From Hyaloperonospora brassicae (Eukaryota; Oomycota; Peronosporomycetes; Peronosporales; Peronosporaceae): DNA of 64,000 bases. Within the stretch, counting starts at the first letter, position 1. Every line of letters begins with the position of its first letter. The position numbers and the translations under genes were made by a program. The notes beneath the pieces are model-generated. The model searched no databases. It was not told the DNA's origin and was given only the letters and a program-made list of their open reading frames with translations. Below, one piece after another: positions 44,038 to 54,690 of this stretch. Location: assembly GCA_947650285.1 (NCBI GenBank), contig CANTFL010001332.1:868001-932000 (forward strand), in the 5' to 3' direction.

Positions 44038-46500
44038 TCACAAAAGGAACGACTTCTGTTGCACGTCGAATGCAGGCTGCAGGAACTTTCGTGCTTGCAG
44101 CAACACATCCTGCTGCAGTTCTGCCGGTCCGCTTACCAGAAGCGCCACTTCCGCTTTCATGCCGTAGTTCTCTCGGATCTCACCGTGCACGTAACGCAGT
44201 CGGGATCCCAAATCTGGACGCCCGTTCTCGATACGAAAGCTGCGGTTCAGCAAGCACTGTGCTGTCGACGGCATAGATCGTGGCGTAGCGGGCGTCGCAG
44301 GGCTCGTTACATCCAGACCAACAGCTTCCATTGCTCCCATTACAATGTCATTGTCGCTGCCACTCTCTTTTGCACCCTTGCGGGCGTTCCAGCGTTGCTG
44401 CAGATGCAGCGCTGAACTTGCTCCAAGTACTGCACCCAGCGCGCCAGCAAGGAGGAGCATCAGACGTTTCGTGAAGGACCTGGCTGACAGCTCTTCCAGT
44501 TGATACACCCACCACATTAGCAGTCCACAACCGAGCGCTGAGCCAGCAAATAACGGCAACCCCAGCGCAGCATTGTGCCCTGAAAACACGTACGGCTTCG
44601 ACGAGGTGGGATAGAACCGCTGGACGCGCGGCGTGGACGCGTCCGACACATCGTCGGGCTCAGTGTCGTCGTCTTCGCTCTCGTCCATACGTCCACAACT
44701 TCCAGCATGCGTGAGGTGCAGCCACATCTTGCACTTCCATCGAGAACACCGCTTCACGGCATCCAAGAGCTCCGCATACGCTGCCATGAACTCCAAGTCA
44801 CGACATGTCCAGATGACCCACAACGTGCGCGGCAGTTCCACCATCGTGTCCGTCAACACGTCGTCTCGATCACTGGCATCTGCAAGCGCCTTGGTGTGGT
44901 CCAAGATACTCAAGAACGGAGTCATGCCGCTCCCTCCGGCAATCAACACCATGTGCGGAGCCAAGTGGATGCCCGTGCCATAGTATCCATCCACGTGCAC
45001 CGCCTCAAGCTGCTGTCTGTGCACCAGCGTCCACAATCGAGCGGTAAACGGCCCTTGGACCTTCACATCCACTATAAACGAGTGGCGATTGCGCAAGGGG
45101 CTCGAGCTGATACTGAACGGATGCCACGCGCGACCAATAGCTGCCACCTGAATGTACACATATTGACCCGGTACAAAGTCCGACGTGGCGGCGGTCGCGT
45201 CTCGTCTCAGTTCCAGCTGGTACACTTGGGCGCTCCTGGTCGTGGTCGACACGACACTGGCTCGTTGGCGTCCAAACACAGAGACACTTCGGTAGCTGCC
45301 ATACAGCAGCAGTGCAGGGACCATCCAGAACGACGTCGCGTAATAGTGCAGCGCCGTTGCTACTACCACAACGCTATTGACCGTATGGAGCGCAATGAAC
45401 CGGTGGAAGCGCCGTCGACGGACATACGCGAGGGACGACACTGCCACAACGAGCAGAGCGGCCATTGCTACTGCACCGAAAAAGTTGCGGCTCGACGTGT
45501 ACTGCTGTGACAGTGTACACGTGTCTTGGAGACACGGCAGCAGCTTGTGCGCCAGTGTGCCGCTCATGTACCACGACACAATGTACCACAGGCCGTGCAA
45601 TAGCGACACGGCGAGACCCCATTGGCCCGTGACCACGTGGTACCGCGTCGCGCGTTCGGCAGAGATACCACACCACTCGTGCAAAAACGACTGGCGGGCC
45701 ACGAGCAATAGGGACGTGGCCATTGCAAACAGTCCATTCATTCCCAGTACACGAGCAGTGCACTTGAGGTAACCTGATGTAGCCAACTTGCCATTCGTGT
45801 GGTCCACCAGTAACTTGCTGAGCACGAGGTTAAGTTGCAGCAGGAAAAACCCACTGCCAGCGACGAGGTCGACAGCGTCGATACCGGTAAAGCGCGTGAT
45901 CGCGCCATGGGTCTGGAGCCAGCGGACGAGCTTGAGTTGCTGACCCGAGCGGACCAATGAAAAGCCGAGTGGAGCGGACCGCCAGTAGAGATACACTGTG
46001 CCGGCACAGACAAACGGCAGTACGACGGCAAGTGACACGACCACTGGCTCGACCTCTAGTTTGTCGTCCACGCGCGCGATGAAGAATGGGTACACTTTGT
46101 CGTAGTACACTGGCCATCGAATCCACAGGAGTGCACAAAACAGCCACGCACAGCAGCAGTGGACGACCACTGGAGCAACATTCAGGCGACGCGCCTTCGA
46201 CAAAAGAGTCAGTGCCACGGTCTCAAGGGGCGGCGAGCCCCAGCGCCTGATCGCTTTTGGACGACCAATCGCCGAGCGCTCGACTCCACTGTCGTCCACA
46301 GTATCGTTCACGTCGTCGACGTCGTTATGGCCCAATAAACGGTCAGCGTCCGAGTGTGCCGTGTCGTCCGTAGCGCGCGCACGAGTGGTGACTGTTCGAT
46401 GGCGTTCCATTGCGAGTGGAGACAGAGCCCCAGCGACTGTGTGGCCACGGGGCAAAAAGGTCAAATGACAGACTGGAGGCGCGTTGAAGCCATTGCGCAC
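44038..46500 (-). CDS. Ferric-reductase / NADPH-oxidase-like flavocytochrome
   Basis: An 820-residue membrane flavocytochrome that should pass electrons from NADPH through FAD and two haems across a membrane, to ferric iron or to oxygen. The ferric-reductase membrane domain lies at about 110-405 with two histidine pairs, H288/H302 and H372/H385, spaced as in the family. The FAD motif HPFSIS is at 460-465 and the nucleotide motif GGSGMTP at 522-528. Two extra hydrophobic segments (about 645-666 and 679-700) split the C-terminal half, as in plant FRO-type reductases. The usual Cys-Gly-Pro near the C-terminus is Ser-Gly-Pro (790-792). An acidic loop (607-620) precedes the extra segments. The start at 46,500 could be replaced by Met31 (46,410). 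No EF-hands are seen, which argues for ferric reductase rather than a Ca-regulated oxidase. Single exon, intact. Confidence 0.85.
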   Translation of the reverse strand: MRNGFNAPPVCHLTFLPRGHTVAGALSPLAMERHRTVTTRARATDDTAHSDADRLLGHNDVDDVNDTVDDSGVERSAIGRPKAIRRWGSPPLETVALTLLSKARRLNVAPVVVHCCCAWLFCALLWIRWPVYYDKVYPFFIARVDDKLEVEPVVVSLAVVLPFVCAGTVYLYWRSAPLGFSLVRSGQQLKLVRWLQTHGAITRFTGIDAVDLVAGSGFFLLQLNLVLSKLLVDHTNGKLATSGYLKCTARVLGMNGLFAMATSLLLVARQSFLHEWCGISAERATRYHVVTGQWGLAVSLLHGLWYIVSWYMSGTLAHKLLPCLQDTCTLSQQYTSSRNFFGAVAMAALLVVAVSSLAYVRRRRFHRFIALHTVNSVVVVATALHYYATSFWMVPALLLYGSYRSVSVFGRQRASVVSTTTRSAQVYQLELRRDATAATSDFVPGQYVYIQVAAIGRAWHPFSISSSPLRNRHSFIVDVKVQGPFTARLWTLVHRQQLEAVHVDGYYGTGIHLAPHMVLIAGGSGMTPFLSILDHTKALADASDRDDVLTDTMVELPRTLWVIWTCRDLEFMAAYAELLDAVKRCSRWKCKMWLHLTHAGSCGRMDESEDDDTEPDDVSDASTPRVQRFYPTSSKPYVFSGHNAALGLPLFAGSALGCGLLMWWVYQLEELSARSFTKRLMLLLAGALGAVLGASSALHLQQRWNARKGAKESGSDNDIVMGAMEAVGLDVTSPATPATPRSMPSTAQCLLNRSFRIENGRPDLGSRLRYVHGEIRENYGMKAEVALLVSGPAELQQDVLLQARKFLQPAFDVQQKSFLL

Positions 46501-49500
46501 ACGTGTCCACGAGCTCCACGTACGTTCTTGTCGAGCGTGCGACGGAAGCAGATGGGAAACGGTACTACTGCCACCACAATGGCCTGAGCAGTGGTGTGCG
46601 AAAAGAGAGAACCACTGGTTCGGTTCGGTCGGTTCGGTTGGGGTGGGCGTTGGCCACTGCGATTGGCTGTTTGTTGGCCTATTTGGGTCAATGTACGTCG
46701 TGGCAAGTCAAACGAGCGATGATGGCCAAAATACATTACTTACGTGCGCACTGTAAAGAATCTCTCTCGCTGAGGCGATAATCGTATCGTGCAGATGATA
46801 TGTGTACTTGCAGCGACTTAGCGAGCGAGATTCGTACGTACACCATAGTGCTCGATATGCTGTACGTCTTGTGCCGCAATACTGCAGAGCTAGTGGGTTC
46901 TTTGGTCACATTGCACGCACGGGTCCGATCGATCGCACTTGTGGACGTGTTGCCACAAGGTCCGAGATTCGCCATCCTTCTAAGCCTTGCCCCGATCATT
47001 CCATACAATGTCGTTGGAACATTGGTCCCGAAGTGCTTGTCACACGCATGATCGACGCAGATGATCGAAAAGTGTTGTAGACTTCAACCTCGCTCGCTGA
47101 AACGCGAACAGCAAGTAGAATCGAATCAACGCTGGTGCTTGAGGCTGCTTTTAGTCTTAGCTTATGTTTGCTGGCCGCACCAATATGGCAAACTTCACGA
47201 ACGTGCTATTCTTCAAGTACTGGGAGCAGCCAGGAAACAGCACATCAGATCGAGATGCGAAAAAAGTGTCGTCCGAGTTGTGGACGTCTGACCGCTACGA
47301 CACGCTGTCACCCTATCCGTTGTAGCCGGGGTAGTTCACATAAAGACTGAGTGCTCGTACGATCCTTGAGATCCGATCAAGCAATGTCAAGCAAGTCGTA
47401 CATGCGGGATGACTGGGCTTGAACATCAGGGACGAGACTCGCTGTTTGCGGATCGAAGAAAAGCAAACGAGTGTCTACCTACCACTTCCAAGGAACGGTG
47501 TTGTCATCTTGTCAGAGAAACGCACCGATCATTGACTCATGTGCAAACTCATCGCACTCATCCTGTCGATGAAATTGACACGCAACTACAATCGCAGCGA
47601 CATGTCATCAAGCGGCTGAATCTTCACAAGAACTCGACCTGCTCCAAGACGCAATGCAGACAGTTTGTAGATGGAATGGAAGGAGAATGACCGGGTAGTA
47701 TGTCGATTTAGCCGGACGACTTTCCAGCTAGTAGTCAATACCGAGTGTATGAACATCTTCTGGCCAATCGCTCGACGTGTATACGAGATGAGACGTCGCA
47801 CGCTGTGATATTGCAGTTTCGGGGTCACGAGATCCGAAGAACGTGTGATGGGATCACGTCAAAGGTTAGGACATCAAAACTCGCTTTCTCAGTTTCTTTG
47901 TCATGCGATCGATCACACACGAAAGTAGAGCTCTATCGCGTCCTCATATGTCGGCCGCTTTTCTTGCAGACAGCACAACGAGAGCAAGGAGTCATGGAGC
48001 TGGACTTGCCAGAATGTACGTCCTGTGGTTCTTGTAAAGTTGCGTCACAAGTACGTCTCAGACTACACAAATGCATCCTAATGATTTCGTCGGAGCTGGT
48101 AAGCGCAGTGATACAATTTGCACCTTATGTATGAGTCAGCTGTACACATGGAGACACTCTACAGCGGTACTGACAGTTTGTCTACGTGGACTCCCACTCC
48201 TGTTTCTGGATGCAATTGGATCCGTTTGCTTACGGAAGTGCGTTGTTTTACGTCGTTGTCAAGACGTCAAAAAAATGCCTTGTCGACTGCAACAGCCATT
48301 GGGGAAAGAACAATCTACAGACTGTCGAGGAGAAGACGCTCGTCGCAGTATGCAACAAGCCCACTCGTCCGAACAAGCAAATACAAAAAGCGAAAAGAAG
48401 ACGCACGTTCTCAACGAGGAAAGATGCGGTGTGATAAAGCACGCGACTCTGTCAATGAGGTCGCTACTATGCAAAACCTGCAACATGGTATGTATATCCC
48501 GTGATTAAGGTCCCCTTCTTCCCCCCTGCGGCCAGGACAAATCTGTGTCTGACAAAACCCGTTCGCGTCGATCGCGTTCTTTCTGTTGCGGACCTGTGGG
48601 CCCTCCTACCAACGAAGAACCCGCGCGGGTCAACGATTGAAGTCGGTCCCAGTGTTTGCTTCCTGGAAGCCACGACGGCGAGCGAGCGAGCGCAGGCAAA
48701 ACATTCCTTCCTGGAGAAAAAGGACCGCTCGCAATGATGCAAAATAGGACAGGCCGAGCCACGCAGCCCCTAGTGGAACGTCATGCTTCCAGTTCGAGCG
48801 ACTACAACGCAACGACGTCGTTCGGACGTCACGTCCTAGAAAAACAGCAACGAGTCGTCGGGCCGAGCACGTGCGCTCGACGTGCAGAGCAGATCCAACA
48901 CGAGCGTCTGCGTACAACCAGTCGTCGTTCAAGTCCGCCTATTGTTCCGCTTTCTCTTGCCTTCTGTTTGTTTGCTGCCACTACGCTTTCGTTGCCTCTG
49001 CTTTCCGTCGACCTTTGCTTCGTCTCGGAAAGGATGTTGACCCTCGTGGGCTCTGCCGCACGGCCGCGTCGTTTTCGAGCAAATCACTGCCACTTCGGCC
49101 AGCGCTGGTCTTTTTTCTGTGCGGTTTCACGCACAGTAGATCTTGCTCGACCAATCGCGGGGCGCCTCGCCGAGCGAAACTGAACGCACACGTTGTCGCC
49201 AAGTCGTGTTTTGGTCGTCCGGATAACAACAACAACAACCACCAAGTCGTGTCAGTATACATACTCGCGCTGCCACAACTGCCACTACGCTCTGCGGCTG
49301 CGACGACGACGCATCCCTTTCCCGGGCAACGAGACAGCAACCCGTTTTCTCGCGCGGCAACGGCGCCGGTCTCTCTCCCTTTCCGCATTTCGAAGCGCCG
49401 GTTGCACACGCCAGCAGCCCCCCCCTGTCGCTTTCCGCACACGTTGCCCTTTGCTCTTCCTCGCCTCTTGTCGCTCGAAGGTACCGTGCGCGCTCCTGCG

Positions 49501-49606
49501 GTTGCTGGTGCACTCTGTGCAGTCGTTTGGCTCGTGAGACCTCACACTTTATGCGCCACCAGCGCCGGCCGGCCGGACCTCTAATCTTTTATAACAGACG
49601 CGCAAC
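46501..49606. other. Intergenic between divergent genes
   Basis: Upstream DNA of the flavocytochrome (minus) and of the coiled-coil/PX gene (plus). GGTTCGGTT-type direct repeats lie at 46,618-46,648. Long open frames around 48,870-49,585 are GC-rich low complexity without a domain, so I leave them out. Confidence 0.5.
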
Positions 49607-50691
49607 ATGGGCACGCTGACCAAACGCACGGAGCGCGTGCTGTCGGACGCCGCCGAGAAAGTCGCGCGGGCAGAAGAGGCCGCCCGTCTCTACGAGGCCC
49701 AGTTGCTCGAAGCAGCCTCGGCCAAGCGCCGACTCGAAGACGAGAACGAGAAGCTGCGGACTTCCATACTTAATATGGCCCTGCAGAACGCCAGCGTCGA
49801 CCTGCGTCGCGAGCACGTGCAGCTGCGGCAGACGTTGGACTCGTACCAGACGAAGATTGATCAAATGAGAGAGATCTCGCTGCTCTCGGCCAAAGTCGTT
49901 GACAGGTGCGCGGTTTAAAACAACGCGTGCTTTTGTTTGGTACCTGTTTGGTTGGGGTCGCGTGTTTAAAACTAACGGTTTTATTCGCGGGTTTTTTGTG
50001 TGTGCTGTCGTCGTGTGTGTCTGTGCGTATTGTTCAGCCGCATCAAGACGAAACAGGGCCGACAGTATGTCGAGTACAAGCTTCAGATCGAGACGGACAT
50101 TCGCGGCACGTTGGTGCTCTGGCATCGATACAGCACGTTCTTGTGAGTCGCCGATAGGGTCTTGTTCACTTGATACTGCCGCTCCTGTTTGTTTGGGCGT
50201 TTGTTTGCTTTTTTTGTTTGATTGCTGTTTTTTTGTTTGCTGTTTTTTATTCGTGTCCTAACAAGTGTCCAACTGTGATCTGCTGCTGCTGCTGCTGTTG
50301 TTGTTGTTGCTGTATCTATCTATGTATCAACGTATGTGCCTGTAGGAACTTGGCCGCAACGCTCAAGGCGAAAAACCCGAGCAGCCATCACGACATTCCA
50401 GAGCTGCAGACCCAAAGCCTCACGGGTTTTTTCTCGGACCAATTGATTATCGACCGCATTGCAAAATTGAACGAGTTCCTCGTCGTCGTGACGAAAGCCG
50501 ATGAGTTCCAGTGGGGCATTCGGATAGATAAGGACACGTGCGTGTACAAGCGCAAGAGCAAGCGCGTGGACCGGTCGTTCAGCGTCGGGTCGTCTCGCGA
50601 GAGCATCTCGACACTCACGTCCAGCATGCGTGACAGTATGTTCATGCCCGCGTCGTCTCGGGCGTCGACGATCTCTATGGATTCGTATTAG
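49607..50691 (+). CDS. Short coiled-coil/PX protein, paralogue of the myosin tail
   Basis: 249 residues from three exons: 49,607-49,905, 50,038-50,142 and 50,346-50,691, with GT-AG introns of 132 and 303 bp. The exon lengths add up to 250 codons including the stop. Residues 1-95 form a coiled coil (LEDENEKLRTSILNM), residues about 101-205 a PX domain (WHRYSTF, DIPELQTQSLTGFF, RIAKLNEFL), then a Ser-rich tail with SRESIS. By eye about 60% of PX positions are identical to the PX of the myosin, and the flanks ISLLSAKVVD and WGIR-D-DTCVYKR are shared, so this is a myosin tail without the motor, about 9 kb from the full-length gene. It could bind the same membranes, or pair with the myosin coil and regulate it; both are inference. 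Intron 2 holds a CTG/TTG microsatellite. Confidence 0.9.
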
Positions 50692-52364
50692 CGGTGAGGT
50701 TTGTCGCTGGCGTCGCTGGTGTCAGGGGGTGTTACGGCAGAAGAAAAAGGAGAAGAGGAAGAAGAGGAAGAAGAAGCGACGAAGAACGACGAAGACGGAC
50801 GAGGAAGAGTAACGAGAGGAAGGAACAAGTGGAAGGCGAGAGACGGGCAGGTTGTAGTGTATTACAGGAAGAAGGCAGTGTGCAGGACGTGCGAAACAAG
50901 GGTGGGCAAGGCAGGACCTTGCGTGCCGAGCGTCCCGCGCGCTGGATGAATAAAACTCAGGTTAGCAACAAGAGGATGCGAGCGAAAGTTAATGCAACGT
51001 TGTTTTTTACACCATGTCGGCTTCGGCCTCGTGCGTTGACGTTGTTGTTGTTGTGATTGTTGTTGTTGTGATTGTTGTTGTTGTTGTTGTTGTTGCTGTT
51101 GTTGTCGTCTCTTTCTGCTTGTGCTTTGCGTGCTGGTTGTCCAGGCTGAGCAAGACGGTAGGAGGCGTTGCAGTCTGATCAGCTTTGGATGGCGATGGGC
51201 ACGCCTTACAATGGGCTGCAAGGGGATGATATGTACGATGGGCTGCAAGGAGGGAAACTGGTTGCTGGATGTGACGTTTTGAGACGATGATGCGGTGACG
51301 ATCTTGCTGCATTAGCAATAGCGATCGACGATGTATGGAGCTGGAGGCTTTTTACGCACTCGTGTGGGTCGCGCTGTCTATGTGACGATGAATAGCAGGC
51401 GAAAAATTTGATAATTGATGGCGGTCCGGTGTAGTGATGCAGAGTTGTGCAGCATCGTGAGTCATGAGGGCGAGAAGTGGAAGCTATGACATTCGAGATA
51501 CTGTTGGCCTGTTGCGCAGTAGTTGCTGTCGGAAGAATGTGACGTGATGCAGCAAGTCGCGATCCGAACGTCTCGGATTCTGATTGCAAACGGTGGACGA
51601 TGGACCAGAGTCGTGGAGTTTGGCCATTTGAGAACGCCGTATCGTGTTGTCCAGCTCGAAGACGTACTGCTTTGTGCCATCTATTGCTCAACATCAGTTG
51701 TGCGTTGTCCAGCGTGTCGTTCATGCCCGGTGGATATGCGACTCCCACTTTTGCAATAAACGATCGATACGGTCTGTGTCGACAAGACGCCACGATCGAA
51801 GTTGGTAGCGCCTTGACGCCTACGCAACTTTCCAGTGTGTCCGTCATCCAAGATCGATGAAACGCTGGCAGTTATGTTCCCTGCGGTCAGTCATGCGACT
51901 TGAACCTCTACACTTGTCACTGCGTTGCTGACAGACGGACTTTGCACAAACAGTTGGGGCTGAAGATCGTTTGTCACTTGCGATATGTGACCCGAAAGGG
52001 CTTATGTTTACGCTTGTCGCAAAACTGACTGTGTGGCTTGTGATACAGTTGACGCACTGCGGCCAAGCGTACAATGTAGGACGTACTCCTAATGGTAAAC
52101 GTTCATTCATGACCGTATTGTAGCTGCACGTTCTATGATGCCACATGTTCAGTCAGCCAGGGGCAGACACGCTCGATGGTTGTCGTGCCCTAGCTCTACT
52201 GCAGCAAATTCTTTCCTGACGACCACATCATGAGCTAAATGTGCAACCTCACGCGCCCTTCGCAGCGACTGCGCTCGAAACCAGTCAATCTGCACAGGAG
52301 AAGGCGATCAATCGCACAGGTGTGCCGTGTCGGAATGCAGCAAGCCATCCTCACCTCCTTTGCA
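50692..52364. other. Intergenic between convergent genes
   Basis: 3' flanks of the PX gene (plus) and the phosphatase (minus). A GTT/GTTGTT microsatellite lies at about 51,038-51,105 and an AGA-rich purine stretch at 50,740-50,815. No gene recognised. Confidence 0.55.
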
Positions 52365-53335
52365 TCACTTCTTGTCGCCACCCGGCACTTCGTACTGCTT
52401 CTTTGCATCGACCTGCACCAACTCGTTCGACTGCAACAACGTCCACCCATCACATCCACACGTCAGTCGACACACACAACTAGCAACACACCACACTTCT
52501 CTGCTGCTTTTCTCACCGGAAGGATACACGCCGTGAGCTGCCGTCCATAGCAGCAGCCCGTATCCAATCCCGTGGCAAACTTCTCTTGCTACATCAATCA
52601 CCACCGTCATCGTCATCAGTATCATCATCACCTCTTCTTTCACCCTGCACCCACGCCACATGTCCGCACCTGGAGCCCGATCGTCGCAGCATGGCCAAAG
52701 TACACGTGTCGAGGTCCTTTCCAGACCGTGGCCCACTTTTCCACCGCACCTGCCTCGTCGTTCTTCCACTTGTCTTTTTCCAGTGCGACCCACGTCTTCC
52801 CCTGCCCGTCCTCTGCTGGTCCCCATTGCACGTAGCGCATCTTGTACAGGTCCACTAGTCGCTGGTCCTCCAGCTCTACGTCCGGTACAACTCCAGCGTG
52901 TACCACAAGCACGTCCCCGTGATTCGGCAACGCCAGCGAGAACGGCAGTTGCTGGAGAAACGCCACGTCACGGGCTTCCAGCTGCTCCACGTACGAGTAC
53001 TTGGCTGTATTCGGCCGCGCGCCAGCTTGTAGCCATGCGTAGTACGCACTTAGTGCGGCATCTTCGTGGTTCCCGCGCACACAGAGCGCGCCCGAGTCTT
53101 GGACAAAGCGCAGCGCCTCGAGCGACTTGGGGCCTTTATTCACGAGGTCCCCGACAAACGCGAGGCGGTCGTGGCGCGGCGAGTAGTCACACGCTTCGAG
53201 CAGCGACTGCAGCTCGTCGTAGCAGCCGTGTACGTCGCCAATCACGAGGACGCGCGTCGAAGACGGGACGTCGGACGCCACGTGGTGCGCGACGAGGGGC
53301 AGCGCGACGTGGGGGTGCGCTCGTTCGCGCGTCAT
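52365..53335 (-). CDS. ApaH-like metallophosphatase (PPP family)
   Basis: 267 residues. Three exons on the minus strand: 53,335-52,670, 52,588-52,517 and 52,440-52,365 is ruled out by phase; the last exon is 52,430-52,365. Introns are 81 and 86 bp, both GT-AG and phase 0. PPP motifs: GDVHGC (33), GDLVNKG (62), GNHE (88), VVHAGVVPD (about 147) and FGHAAT before intron 1; exon 2 adds FATGLDTGCCYGRQLTA and exon 3 ends the protein with NELVQVDAKKQYEVP. These metal-binding residues suit a di-metal phosphatase acting on dinucleoside polyphosphates, RNA caps or phosphoproteins. The closest kind is bacterial ApaH and the eukaryotic ApaH-like (ALPH) enzymes. No signal peptide. Without splicing the conserved C-terminal DTGC segment would be missed. 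Confidence 0.85.
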
Positions 53336-54690
53336 GGCGGACAGTTATTGCGCTTGCAGCCAATCAGCGTCGAGCGTCGAGCCTCGGCCATCGAGACTCA
53401 GACGACGAGTGGATCTGAGTCCGGGAGCAGAGGGCGGAAGCAAGGAGCGATGTATCGAGTATGGGAGGGACACGAGACGCGACAGAAACGGGGCAGCTGC
53501 AATTGCGAGTGCGGCTGTGGCCAATGGGTCGATGCCGAACGATGCGACAAAAAAGGGGTTTCCGCAGACGGGCGCAGGCGACGAGACGACGTGTTGGCGT
53601 TACTTTTTTTGTCGTTGCTGTTGCTGTTGTGGACGTTTGGATCGAGAGGAAAAGGAAAGAGCGGCTTGACCTTAAGCGAGACACAGATGTGAGTGTATGA
53701 CTTGACGCGATCCTCTTTGTCGATATGAAGTACGTCTCGGTCCTTCTCCACACACCGTCGATGGCCTCATCACAGAGCACTGCGAGTCCTCATACGTTTA
53801 CGTGGCGGCTCCCACTCTCTTTCTCTCTCGTTCCGTCAACCTCTCGGTCTGTCTCCCTCTCCCCCCTCTCTCCCTAACCAAAAGGAACAAAACCCACACG
53901 CCACAAACCGACGGCCTGTCGTCGTCTTTCCTCCTGCCGTTTACTCGGTTGCCCCGTCGAGCTGCACGTTGCTGCCGCTCTGGCGCGCCTGACCATATCC
54001 GATCCAAGTAAGTTAGTTCACTCGCTGTCGTTATCGCTGTCGTTTTTCGCCTCCTCCACCGTCTCTTCGTCCTCTCCTTCGTCTTCTTCTTCGATTGCAC
54101 TTCGCACACCACCGACGTCGCAGTGTCTGTCCGTCTTATTTCTACTCGACCTTCCAGCGCTTCTCCCTTTCCAACCACCACCGCCGTGCACCGCACCCCT
54201 ACTCGCGCTCGGCGCCACACAACGCACACGACGAGCAACACCGAGCAACAACGAGCAACAACGAGCAACTCAACAGCACGCTACAAGCTGGCTCGATTCG
54301 CCCATATGGCTGCAACCACGTCTGGCTCTTTCCTTAGTACCCTCTGAAACGACATACACCCGGGCTCGTCTGCCGTCCTCCACCCCCGCCCCACCCCTGT
54401 CCCCACGCACCCGCGTCTTTTTTGCACAACTCGATCACCGCCCCGTCTCTACACCACAACCCCAACCAGCTTTACAGACAGGACAGCACAGGACACAGCA
54501 CACAGCACTACAACAAGTCCGTCATCGAACCCCCGAGCGCCGCAAGCGTCGGCCCCACCGCGTCCATCGTCGCCCTCCTCTCTCTCTCTCGTAGTGCCGT
54601 ACGCCCGGTACGCTTCGCATTCTCTGCTTTGCCGCCTGCCACAGCTGCTGCTGCTCTCTGTCTCTCGAGCGCGCCGTCGCTGGAGCCCAT
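53336..54690. other. Shared upstream region of divergent genes
   Basis: Lies between the start of the phosphatase (minus) and the start of the large PX gene (plus). CT-rich and later CA/CCCC-rich low complexity (53,815-53,870; 54,360-54,450), suitable for a bidirectional promoter. No gene seen. Confidence 0.5.

Noticed and set aside
44038..46500. Calcium-regulated NADPH oxidase (NOX5/RBOH type)
   Set aside because: There is no EF-hand region before the membrane domain, and the extra membrane segments near the C-terminus fit ferric reductases better.
48871..49584. 237-codon plus-strand frame upstream of the short PX gene
   Set aside because: Composition-driven, without domain or signal peptide in a sensible position; interpreted as promoter and leader DNA.
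51206..51847. 213-codon minus-strand frame in the convergent intergenic region
   Set aside because: Ser/His/Thr-rich with no recognisable pattern or conserved spacing.
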